From assembly GCA_036939755.1 (NCBI GenBank), contig JALLAZ010000594.1, forward strand, positions 1 to 15,633: DNA of 15,633 bases, written 5' to 3'. Of the stretch, positions 7,724 to 15,239 are shown piece after piece. This stretch comes from Stephanodiscus triporus. Taxonomy: Eukaryota > Bacillariophyta > Thalassiosirophyceae > Thalassiosirales > Thalassiosiraceae. A program made the translations under genes and the position numbers. The notes under the pieces were generated by a model. The model searched no databases. It saw only the letters and a program-made list of their open reading frames with translations, and had not been told where the DNA came from. Position 1 is the stretch's first letter. Each line of letters starts with the position of its first letter.

Positions 7724-8170
7724 TGTCTTCGCAATGCTCTCAATCTTGTTGTTACCCTGGTGTAACCTATGTGTCGCGAGAACAATGTCAGAGTGTGCCC
7801 ATTTCATCTGGACTACATGAGAGGATCGGAAGAGAAAACTCTCGATGCCAACGCATTCATTGAGTAACTCTTCGCATGTCAACGCAGGCGTTGCATCCTG
7901 AAGCAAGCTACTGATCCTTCGAGCATCAACAGCCACTGCCCGCCTGAAGTGACCCTGTTCCTCTCGAGTGTACCACTTCGATTGTGCATCATCGTAAGGA
8001 ATCATGATTAACTGGCTGAACTTGGAAAATTGCACTCGAGGCCTGGCAGACAAAGGCGTGGCACACTTGATGTCTTGACTCTGCAAGACGTTTCTTGTTT
8101 TCGAAGGGAAATCAACAATCAAGTTATGTTGAGAGGGGTGTACTTCTTGGCTGGTCTTGGTGTCCATCAT
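7652..8170 (-). CDS. WYT-motif protein of a diatom-expanded family, function unknown
   Basis: From ATG 8170 the frame encodes 172 residues; the frame is open further upstream, but only from a GTG. Recognisable features in order are RVQFSK (about residues 59-64), IPYDD, SKWYTREEQGHFRRA, a region with ECVGIES, then DIVLATHRLHQ and a helical C-terminus QWARERAAEVAALYARSL. This order (VxF, an IP...D segment, WYT-x-EE, a GIE/GLE element, and a helix with Q/H before the end) matches an abundant family I remember from diatom genomes, for which I know no demonstrated function. That link is from memory, not a search. Small, soluble, helix-rich, with no signal peptide or membrane segment. Its 3' end is tandemly duplicated just downstream. 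Confidence 0.7.
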   Translation of the reverse strand: MMDTKTSQEVHPSQHNLIVDFPSKTRNVLQSQDIKCATPLSARPRVQFSKFSQLIMIPYDDAQSKWYTREEQGHFRRAVAVDARRISSLLQDATPALTCEELLNECVGIESFLFRSSHVVQMKWAHSDIVLATHRLHQGNNKIESIAKTSMASSQWARERAAEVAALYARSL

Positions 8171-8231
8171 GATGGGATTTTCCTGGATTCGCAATGAAAT
8201 AATTGTGTCGGTAAGTTTTATGGATAGACCG

Positions 8232-8387
8232 CAGTGCTCTCTTAGGATGAATGCGAACAAGAGGGCCCACTCATCTTGAACCACGTTACAGAGATGGCCC
8301 GCCCCGCAACTTGGTATCTACCCTCTCCGAACCATACATTGCAGTTGAATTCTGCAGTGGTCTCCTTGGATGAATGCGAACATGGAG
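8232..8387. repeat. Direct repeat pair, about 33 bases, offset 123 bases
   Basis: Copies at about 8232-8264 and 8355-8387 share the core GGATGAATGCGAACA with similar flanks (CAGTG before, a GAG word after). Both lie upstream of the ATG chosen for the WYT gene. With the 3' tandem duplication of the same gene, this suggests local duplications on both sides of it. Confidence 0.65.
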
Positions 8388-8604
8388 TAAGCAATAATAT
8401 ATCGGAATAATACCTAGAGTACCTAGAAAGAATTCTTATATAATAACACTGCACAGCATAGGCGAGATCAAAGAAGAATTCATATTACTTAAAAAAAGTA
8501 ATAGTAATAGAATATCTAGTTTAAGTAGGAAGCTACGTAGGTGGCGACTCCTCGTATTAGGCTGGGTTTTAATTCCGATACGCGGATAGTGGCAGGGGTA
8601 ATAC

Positions 8605-8630
8605 GTAAGTAAGTAAGTAAGTAAGTAAGT
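8605..8630. repeat. GTAA tetranucleotide microsatellite
   Basis: Six perfect GTAA units plus GT. On the minus strand this reads as an ACTT repeat. It lies left of the minus-strand LINE; some non-LTR elements end in short tandem repeats rather than poly(A), so it is one possible 3' tail, although no target-site duplication was recognised. Confidence 0.9.
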
Positions 8631-9264
8631 TTAGATCGCTATTGCTACTGGAGCTTCTAAGCGCCCACTATGATCTGCAGACGTCACTCAGGCCCATGTG
8701 CTTTCAGTGGGGGTCATTGCGGAGTCGACTCTGGATACAACATGCTATTTTCTGGTCCGAGCAGTGTTCTTAATGTATCCTCTTTGGTTCATCTCCTCTT
8801 TCTTTGTACGTGAGGCTAGGCCTGTCTCGTATTTTGGTCTGAGTAGAGTGAGAAGTGCGTTTGTGCGTGTGGTGCAGTACGTAATAGCACGCACAAATGA
8901 ATATGTTAGTTGGAGGCCGCATCAAGGAGGGATTTGGTGGGAACGGAGGGAGTAGATGACCGCCGGCGCAGATTTGCTTGTGACTGACTATGTAATTGGC
9001 TCTGCCGTGAGACCAGACCGCGCTGTGAGTAGCGATGTATTTTATTCCCCCCTGGTAGGAGTGGGGAAAATATGCCAGTAGACTATTCTGGGAGAGAGGG
9101 GGAAAAGGGTGCGGGGGGAACAGGAAGAAAAAGAGGTAAGTAGGGTGTTTTAGTTGGTAGGTAGGTACGTACCATGGGGGGGGGTTGTTTTATGTTCGTA
9201 GAGGTCAGAAGTGCATGTGTGCAATGAGGCGGAGTTTTACCGCCATAAAGGTCATTCCGTTTTC

Positions 9265-9633
9265 ATGTCAGCTGACTCCCCAGCTTCTTCCTCATTGCAT
9301 CTTCTGCGGGGCGAACTTGTTTGGTACACTACCGGTCGCCCTAATATTCGAGTGCTAACAAGACAAATTAGGGACGTGGGGTATCACGTGTGGGTGCTAC
9401 ACGTCGACATAGCCGGCTTTCAGCGGCAGCAATTTCCACAGGTGGAGTGGCTGCACGCGGTGGTACTCGGCAGGGTCATCCTCTTCATTGCCGACCCCGA
9501 GGAGTCGTCGTCGTCAAGTTCGGCGTCCTCCGACTCAGCGTCGGATCAGTGCAGTGAGGCTTTCTCCGAGGGCGTCGACTCCGACAACGTTGATCCCGAT
9601 ACAGGCAGTTGGGGTGGGTCATTTGCACACTAG
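9265..9633 (+). CDS. Unrecognised acidic-tailed protein, 122 residues
   Basis: Open from a GTG at 9211; the first ATG is 9265 (MSADSPASSS). The first 75 residues look like a compact globular part (RPNIRVLTRQIRDVGYHVWV, then FPQVEWLHAVVLG and RVILFIADP), and the last 45 are an acidic Ser/Asp-rich tail (EESSSSSSASSDSASD). Codon use is balanced: in 9301-9360, 32 of 60 bases are G or T. It therefore lies outside the GT-skewed block that starts near 9660. The strand-and-loop alternation suggests real coding, possibly one exon of a longer gene, but no family was recognised and there is no clear partner gene. Confidence 0.4.
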   Translation: MSADSPASSSLHLLRGELVWYTTGRPNIRVLTRQIRDVGYHVWVLHVDIAGFQRQQFPQVEWLHAVVLGRVILFIADPEESSSSSSASSDSASDQCSEAFSEGVDSDNVDPDTGSWGGSFAH

Positions 9634-9672
9634 CCACGCCGCGTACGCCAGTGGTGTGATATTTGGGTAAGG

Positions 9673-9900
9673 ATGGATGTTGATGGGGACGTGGATTCTT
9701 GGGTCGAGTCAGAAGGGGAGGGGGAGGAGACTCATGATGGTTGGGCTTATCAGCAGAATCCGAAGTCTGCTTTGTTCCATCATTTGGAGCAGCATCGCCT
9801 TGGGGTTTTGGTCGAAGTGAGGAACTCGTTTTTTGTTAATGCAGTTGAAGATGATTGGCCGCGAACTGGTCCTTGGCATAAAAACGGTTGGGTGGAGTAG
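9673..9900 (+). CDS. Unrecognised ORF, first segment of the convergent GT-rich coding block
   Basis: ATG at 9673 opens 75 codons: a very acidic start (MDVDGDVDSWVESEGEGEET) followed by a more ordinary segment with Trp, His and Leu (SALFHHLEQHRLGVLVEV). It stops at TAG 9898-9900. The same frame then continues without another stop to 10128 through FGEYSYCGYRYPVNPFDD, which still looks protein-like, so the TAG may be a nonsense change, a readthrough site or a base error inside a longer gene. Silent positions are mostly G or T, as in the following segments and unlike the host genes. No domain was recognised. Probably the N-terminal part of the gene continued by the next two entries. Confidence 0.4.
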   Translation: MDVDGDVDSWVESEGEGEETHDGWAYQQNPKSALFHHLEQHRLGVLVEVRNSFFVNAVEDDWPRTGPWHKNGWVE

Positions 9901-10031
9901 TTTGGGGAGTATAGTTATTGTGGTTATAGGTACCCCGTGAATCCTTTCGATGACGGAGTGATGGATTGTAGTGGGAGGGGGTACGATCTTGCGTGCATGA
10001 ACGAGACAGCGATCGATCATGGTTTGCATAT

Positions 10032-10559
10032 ATGTTGGACGCTGTTGATTGGTGGATTTTCTGCCGAGTGTTTTTGCTTGAGGAAACGCCTATTAGGCAA
10101 ACGATGGGGGGGTTTCTTGGTTGGGTGACGGGGGTGGTTTCCGATTTAATGACTTGGATTGTTGGAGTTAAGGCCTCGGGTGTGGAGGGGGAGGTTCCTC
10201 CTCGGGTGATTGATTTTGCGTTGGTTCTGATGCGGTTTCTCATGATCTGTGGTGGTGGGGGTGTGTGTCCTCATTATGTGGTGACGAAGCATTTTCCCAC
10301 GGAGGAGTATCCTTGGTTAGGGATATATGTTGGTAGGCATCTTTCTGAGCGGCTTCGTCGGATGTGCTTGTCATTTATGGTTTGTGCTCGCAACTATTTG
10401 CGTTTGATGTGGATGGATGGGGAATGGGTAGGCATGCCTTTGGTTGCTCGCTTGGGGTATGCTGTTGAGGTGTGGCCATTGGCGCGTGGTTCGTTCCGAG
10501 AGGTGTGGGGGCGTGTTGTTGGGGGGGGGGATGGAACAAGTTCCACGTTCACCTCTTGA
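10032..10559 (+). CDS. Unrecognised ORF, middle segment of the convergent GT-rich coding block
   Basis: The frame is open from 9972; its first ATG is 10032. It codes for a Trp-, Val- and Leu-rich sequence with helix-like stretches (MLDAVDWWIFCRVFLLEETP; GWVTGVVSDLMTWIVGV; RVIDFALVLMRFLMI) and a segment with Cys, His and many Arg (VCPHYVVTKHFPTEEYPW; RHLSERLRRMCLSFMV). In 10321-10380, 42 of 60 bases are G or T. It leaves frame at the ten-G run 10521-10530, where the next segment takes over in the frame of the first segment. The preceding segment reaches this frame through one apparent missing base near 10020. No known family; the Trp-rich composition is partly forced by the G/T bias. Membrane association is possible but unproven. 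Confidence 0.4.
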   Translation: MLDAVDWWIFCRVFLLEETPIRQTMGGFLGWVTGVVSDLMTWIVGVKASGVEGEVPPRVIDFALVLMRFLMICGGGGVCPHYVVTKHFPTEEYPWLGIYVGRHLSERLRRMCLSFMVCARNYLRLMWMDGEWVGMPLVARLGYAVEVWPLARGSFREVWGRVVGGGDGTSSTFTS

Positions 10560-11082
10560 TTTCTTGATGCATTCAGTGGTGGGTGGTGGTGTGTATGATC
10601 ATCAGGATTTGCCCGGTTCAGGCCCTTCCAGTGGTTCTGGCGGTATTCCTTTTGAGCATTTGGTTGGGGAGCATCGCGTCGATGGTGTTGAGGGCTGTTT
10701 GGATGCATTTTTGACATTCATTGCCTTCTGTTGTGTCAATTATCCTTTCAGTAGTACTCGGGGTGATGAGTTTGGTGGTTTGAGGGGTGTATATTTGGGC
10801 GCCGAAATTCATCGGAGGAGGCATGTTGAGGGATGGTGGGAGAATTTCTTGGTTGGTCGTGGTGATGTGTTGGGGTCCTGTGGATACGTTCGTCGTTTCT
10901 TCAGTGTGTTTGGCATTGAGTTTGGTGTGGGTGGCATTTGTGGTAGTTGGACTTCTGAGTGGCGTTTTGAGGAGGTGAATGGTGCAGTGTGGGGGTCGTT
11001 GGGGGGGAGGGTTGGCCGCGTCCCTCAGGGGGTGGTGGGGGGGGCAGCGGCAGGTGCTCTTATATATGACGGCGTCTTTTAG
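10531..11082 (+). CDS. Unrecognised ORF, last segment of the convergent GT-rich coding block
   Basis: The ATG at 10531 follows directly on a ten-G run; the frame is open further upstream (from 10444 at least). It gives 183 residues: a Gly/Ser-rich linker (GSGPSSGSGGIPF), then a segment with clear hydrophobic and aromatic spacing (CLDAFLTFIAFCCVNYPF; GCLRGVYLGAE-like Gly/Leu/Tyr pattern around residue 85; FFSVFGIEFGVGGICGSW) and a Gly/Val/Ala-rich C-terminus ending ALIYDGVF. The stop TAG (11080-11082) overlaps by two bases the TAA of the LINE ORF on the other strand (11081-11079). It may be a separate gene or the C-terminal part of a frameshifted or programmed-frameshift gene starting at 9673. 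No homologue was recognised. Confidence 0.45.
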   Translation: MEQVPRSPLDFLMHSVVGGGVYDHQDLPGSGPSSGSGGIPFEHLVGEHRVDGVEGCLDAFLTFIAFCCVNYPFSSTRGDEFGGLRGVYLGAEIHRRRHVEGWWENFLVGRGDVLGSCGYVRRFFSVFGIEFGVGGICGSWTSEWRFEEVNGAVWGSLGGRVGRVPQGVVGGAAAGALIYDGVF

Positions 11083-14000
11083 CTGGTGCTACGCAAGTAT
11101 TCGTGTGCGTTGTTGAGCATTTGGAAGTGAGCGGTGGCTTGTTGTGCTGTGAGTCCGATTGAGGGTGAGTATCTGTCCGGATGGTAGATGAGAGATAGCC
11201 GTCTAAACTTTGTTTTTATTTCTCTGTCACTCGCGTTGAAGGGTAGTTCAAGGGCAAGTAGTGAGTCTCTTCGATTTCTGCCAACTCCTTCCGGGTCATA
11301 GTCTGTTCGGTTGTGGTTGTCATTTTGTGGTGATGTGGGTGGGGGGGGGGGAGGGGGGGGTGGGTGTTCTTCTCTTCCTTGTCTCTCTCTTCTGTTGGGG
11401 GATGGTGGAGATGGCGGTGGCGGCGGGTGGTAGCCATCTTGATAGTGTTGTTGCTGTTGTGGTGGTGGTGGTCGTGGTTGACTTGGTCTGTTGGGGTTAG
11501 GGGGGGGTACGTTAAGCCCCGGGATTTTGAGTTTGTTGATGTGCCAATTCCATAGTTGTTCGTCCAGGGCGACGTTTAACCAGAGTTTCATTCTTCCGTC
11601 TTTGTTGAGACGTGGTCTTGTGGTTTGTTCTCTAGTAGAGTTGTTTCTCGTTGTGATGTTTTCTGTCATTTGTTCTGGTAGGAGGGTGTGTAGGGATTTG
11701 ACTATGGATTTCTTGTTGGTTGTGAGTATGCCTCCTTGAGGTCTGGGGGTTTCATTCCATGCTGTCAGCATCTGTTTTGGTGGGTGTTGGTTTGGTCCAC
11801 GTGTGATTTTTCCGATGTAAGTGAGTTGCCTTGTGATAAGGCTATTTTCTGCTGTTGGGATGTTGTGGAAGATCTTTCTTATTCGTTCGTTCGTGATTCT
11901 CTCTTCTTTCACTTGCATGATTCCGATTTTGAGTATTCTTCGGATGCTTCTGTGCCAGAAGACTTCTAGTTTGGCTATGTGGGAGCGACGGAGCGCCCAT
12001 GATTCGCACCCCCATAGTAGTAGGTTCCCAGGTATTGCGACGAAGATTTGTTGTTTGGCTTTTAGGTCGGCGTAGGGATTGTTCCATACGTGCTTGAGGG
12101 CCCCCATCGCTTTGTTGGCTGTGGTGATTCGGTGGTTGATGTCGAAGTCATCAGTGAGGTCAAAGGATATATAGCTTCCGAGGTATTTGAAGTGTTTGAC
12201 GAAGTCGATGAACCCATCGGCTATTTTCATTCGATTGGTTTCCTGAGCCATGTCGTAGAGTATTTCTCTCTCTTTTTGGCTCATGTTGGAGAAGGTTCTC
12301 TTTTTGATGGCTATTTCTGGCTGGTCAGTTATTCTGTCTTCGTTGTCGTCAGTTGTGTCGTCGGCAGGCGATGCGGTTTGAGTTCGTGGTGGTGTTAAAG
12401 CTTGCGGGAGCTTGGAAGAGCAGTAGAAGCTGCTTTTTGGGACGTACATTATCTCTGTTTTGGATAGTTGTTCACCTCTTCCAATGTGCATCTCGAGTCC
12501 AAAGAGGGCGAAAATTCTGTGGATCATTTCTAGTCCGTTTTCAGCATCTTCTCTTGTTTCGAAAAAGAAGGCTCCGTCGTCGATGTATAGTATCTGATGG
12601 ATCACAAAGTTGATTCCTCTTCGCATGCTTTCCTTTGTGTGGCCTGTGAGTTGTCCTTCTTGCATGTTTGTTATGTTTTTGAAACGAGCTTGTGATATAT
12701 TGCTTGATGCCCATTCTTTTTCTAGGGTCTCTGCGAAGGCAGACATGAGGAAGAGGAAGATGACTGATGATACATTGTCACCTTGTCGGACTCCTACTTG
12801 TTGTTCAATTTCTGCCTTTTCTTTCCCTATTTTCACGATCACCTTGAGGTCAGTGTAGAGTCTTCTTATGTTTTCTCTGAACTTTGGTGGTGCGCCGTAT
12901 CGTTCGAGCACTTTGATCATGAGCTCATGGTTGTAGGTGTCATAAGCTTTGACGAGGTCAGCAAAGATTACGTAGGTGTCTTGGTTGTGTTGGCGTCGTA
13001 GGTGAAGGAGTGTTTTGAGGGTGAAGTTTCCGTCTTGGCATCCAGATCGTGGGGTGGCTCCGTACTGGTGTTTCGTTCCATGTTTTTCCAGGAGTTTGTA
13101 GCTTCGGGCGCAGAGAATGCGGCTGAATGTTTTGGAGCATACATCCATGAGGGTCACCACTCTGTATTTGTTGGGGTCATCGGGGTTTCGTATTTTGGGG
13201 ACTGGGGTGCCGTTTCCTGTGTGCCATTCGGCATGGTCTTTTGAGCCATTCCAAAAGGCATTGATGTGGTTGTATACTTGTGATAGGTTTGCTTGGTTCA
13301 TGGCCTTTATTGCTTCCGCAGGTACTCCGTTTGCCCCCGGTGATTTGTCGTTCTTCATTCCATTCACTGCGGTTATGAATTCTTTCCACGTGATGGGGTC
13401 ATCCAGTTGCACATATGTTTCCCGTTGTACTATGAAGTTGAGTGCCTCAGGTGAGACGATGCGGTGGTTGTTGAATACGCGGAGGCAATGTGGTTGGAAG
13501 ATGCTCATGTTTTCCTTGTCTGTCTTTGCACGTTGTCCATTTGGTAGTCGGAGTGACATGGTCTTCTGTTTCTTGTGATTGTTTTTGTTTCCAAGTTCGC
13601 ATTGTCTCACGTACTTCCATGAGTTTTTGCATTTTGGTCCTGATAGTCCTCCTATTTCTTCGGCGAGTTTGGCCAGGTATCTGCTTTTTGCTTCTGCTAC
13701 TGTGATGTTTCGGATTTTGTTGGCTAGTTTGAGCTGTTCAGTGAGTTTGTTTCGTGTGATTTCATCATTGCATTCTCTTATTTCTTTTAGGAGGTTGGTC
13801 ACTGCATCGATGGTGGGTTGGATTAGGTGTTTGCTATTTTCGAACCAGTCCAGTGGGTCTTGTTGAGTTTTGATTGCTGTTGATTCTCCAGCTTTTTTGA
13901 CGTGGTCGAAGAAGTCAGTGTAGTTCATTGGTTGTGGGTTTTCGGCATCTGGCTGGGTGGATTGGGCGAGGATTCTGTTGTATTCAATGTTGGTTTGGTC

Positions 14001-15239
14001 TTCGAGTAGGATTCGTTCCCAGTCTGTTGTTTCATGTTTTGGGCGGTTTTGTGCGTGCATCTTGAAGGCAATTGATGCGAGTTCGATTTTTATTATTACG
14101 GCTGTGTGATCACTTTCTACTCCATGTTTGATTGTGTGGCATGTTCTTATTCGTTTGAAGAATTTGTTCGAGCATGAGAAAATGTCTAGCATGTGTTGGG
14201 ATTTAGTTGTGCTTGGGTTTCTCCATGTTGTGTGTGTGTGGGTTGGGGACACTGATGTTCTCTTTTGGAAGAAGGAGTTTGTGAGTTTTAGTTGTAGGGA
14301 TGCCATTAGGTTGAGGAGGGATGTGCCTTTCTTGTTGCGGTTCTCGATGCCGTGTTGTCCAAGGGTTCCATTATGAATTCTGCCTTCTCCATTGTTTGTT
14401 CCGACGTTTGCATTAATGTCATGTCCTATCAGAATGTTACGTTCAGTTGGTATTGCGTCGAGGGTTGTGGCGAGTTCAGTGTTGAAGTTCTCGTATTCTT
14501 CGTTATCGACTGGGTGGTATATTGAGCATAATAGGAGTTTGAGTGATCCTTTGATTCTTTTTCCGTTATTGTCCCTGTTGGTAAATGTTAGTGGGAGTCC
14601 TAGAAATCTGCCTCCGAATGGGCTTTCAGCAGGCATTGTGATGGCTGGTCCGCCATCTTTTTTGTGTGCTGAGTCAAACGTTGGTGATAGGATGATTGCA
14701 GTGCCTCCCATGATGCGTCCTCGTGTGTTTAATTTTTTTGAGACTCCGTGGAAGAAGATGTGGTAGCCATCGATGTGGAAATCGTCATCCCCCAATCTCC
14801 AGGTTTCTTGGAGGCATGCGGCATCCCATCCGTGGACTTTCATTTGGTGGATAATTGATTTGAGTTTGGTGTCGTCGGTTGATGGTAGTCCTCGCACGTT
14901 TTGGGTAAGTATTTTTGTGATGTTCTTATTGTTTTGTTTTTCTTGGGGGGGGGGAATATGATTTGTGTGTTCATTTTCATTTGCTGGTTCTTCTTGTGTT
15001 TCCCATCCACGGTTCCAGTCATAATGGGTTGATGATGCTTGTGGGGAGAAAGAGTGTGCGTGGGGGTTGAGTGAAGGGTGTGATTGTTGGGGCGAGGATG
15101 GTGGTTGGTCGTTGGTGTTGTGTTCCCAGTTTGGTTTGGTGGTGTTGTCATCCCATTCGTTGTTAGTGAATTCAACATTGAGTGGTTTTGGTGATGGTAG
15201 ATATTCTGATGGTCTGTGCCAGTTCGATGGGGGGGTGGA
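11079..15239 (-). CDS. LINE-type retrotransposon polyprotein: EEP endonuclease, reverse transcriptase, C-terminal J-domain
   Basis: One open frame of 1386 codons. Residues below count from a GTG at 14897; the real N-terminus is upstream, as the frame has no ATG before GTG+18 codons yet contains ILTQNVRGL just before it. Domains: EEP endonuclease to about 270, with QNVRG, LQET (Glu31), SIYHP, GHDINANVG and SDH (262-264); reverse transcriptase about 500-910, with SPGANGVPAE, FADLVKAYD (Asp647), GVRQGD, YIDD (771-774), KTEIMYVP and, after a long spacer of about 80 residues, FKYLGS (903); a typical LINE tail with GCESWALRRS and LEVFWHRSIRRIL; a proline- and glutamine-rich linker; and a J-domain in the last 60 residues with YHPDR (His1239). 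It would nick target DNA and copy its own RNA. Catalytic residues look intact. No RNase H was seen; the clade is not assigned. Confidence 0.93.
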   Translation of the reverse strand, partial: STPPSNWHRPSEYLPSPKPLNVEFTNNEWDDNTTKPNWEHNTNDQPPSSPQQSHPSLNPHAHSFSPQASSTHYDWNRGWETQEEPANENEHTNHIPPPQEKQNNKNITKILTQNVRGLPSTDDTKLKSIIHQMKVHGWDAACLQETWRLGDDDFHIDGYHIFFHGVSKKLNTRGRIMGGTAIILSPTFDSAHKKDGGPAITMPAESPFGGRFLGLPLTFTNRDNNGKRIKGSLKLLLCSIYHPVDNEEYENFNTELATTLDAIPTERNILIGHDINANVGTNNGEGRIHNGTLGQHGIENRNKKGTSLLNLMASLQLKLTNSFFQKRTSVSPTHTHTTWRNPSTTKSQHMLDIFSCSNKFFKRIRTCHTIKHGVESDHTAVIIKIELASIAFKMHAQNRPKHETTDWERILLEDQTNIEYNRILAQSTQPDAENPQPMNYTDFFDHVKKAGESTAIKTQQDPLDWFENSKHLIQPTIDAVTNLLKEIRECNDEITRNKLTEQLKLANKIRNITVAEAKSRYLAKLAEEIGGLSGPKCKNSWKYVRQCELGNKNNHKKQKTMSLRLPNGQRAKTDKENMSIFQPHCLRVFNNHRIVSPEALNFIVQRETYVQLDDPITWKEFITAVNGMKNDKSPGANGVPAEAIKAMNQANLSQVYNHINAFWNGSKDHAEWHTGNGTPVPKIRNPDDPNKYRVVTLMDVCSKTFSRILCARSYKLLEKHGTKHQYGATPRSGCQDGNFTLKTLLHLRRQHNQDTYVIFADLVKAYDTYNHELMIKVLERYGAPPKFRENIRRLYTDLKVIVKIGKEKAEIEQQVGVRQGDNVSSVIFLFLMSAFAETLEKEWASSNISQARFKNITNMQEGQLTGHTKESMRRGINFVIHQILYIDDGAFFFETREDAENGLEMIHRIFALFGLEMHIGRGEQLSKTEIMYVPKSSFYCSSKLPQALTPPRTQTASPADDTTDDNEDRITDQPEIAIKKRTFSNMSQKEREILYDMAQETNRMKIADGFIDFVKHFKYLGSYISFDLTDDFDINHRITTANKAMGALKHVWNNPYADLKAKQQIFVAIPGNLLLWGCESWALRRSHIAKLEVFWHRSIRRILKIGIMQVKEERITNERIRKIFHNIPTAENSLITRQLTYIGKITRGPNQHPPKQMLTAWNETPRPQGGILTTNKKSIVKSLHTLLPEQMTENITTRNNSTREQTTRPRLNKDGRMKLWLNVALDEQLWNWHINKLKIPGLNVPPPNPNRPSQPRPPPPQQQQHYQDGYHPPPPPSPPSPNRRERQGREEHPPPPPPPPPTSPQNDNHNRTDYDPEGVGRNRRDSLLALELPFNASDREIKTKFRRLSLIYHPDRYSPSIGLTAQQATAHFQMLNNAHEYLRSTS
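11341..11360 (-). repeat. G-rich tract encoding the proline linker
   Basis: Plus-strand G11-A-G8 followed by TGGG; on the coding minus strand it is a poly-C tract giving a nine-Pro stretch between the reverse transcriptase tail and the J-domain. The linker continues to about 11500 with further Pro and Gln runs. Similar long G runs on the plus strand lie at 10521-10530 and 14945-14954. Such tracts are prone to slippage and could form G-quadruplexes in the plus strand. Confidence 0.8.

Larger units (their letters stand above)
8171..9264. other. Long gene-poor stretch upstream of the WYT gene and before the GT-rich unit
   Basis: About 1.1 kb with no gene I can support. 8171-8400 contains a direct repeat pair and is probably the 5' region of the WYT gene. 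8400-8560 is AT-rich with a small hairpin (ATTACTT, five A, AAGTAAT at 8484-8502). A GTAA microsatellite lies at 8605-8630. 8640-9200 is moderately G/T-rich with short G runs. The open frame 8698-8955 (+) starts only at GTG and resembles nothing known. This stretch may contain the left boundary of the accessory DNA. Confidence 0.45.

Noticed and set aside
8698..8955. 85-codon plus-strand frame
   Set aside because: Starts at GTG, has no internal support, and no family was recognised. Too weak to call.
9709..10717. Minus-strand frames (9709-10029, 9836-10243, 10394-10717) as a continuation of the LINE coding region
   Set aside because: They are Thr/Pro/Asn/Arg/His-rich shadows of a GT-rich plus strand, with no domain, and they lie beyond the LINE stop after the complete J-domain.
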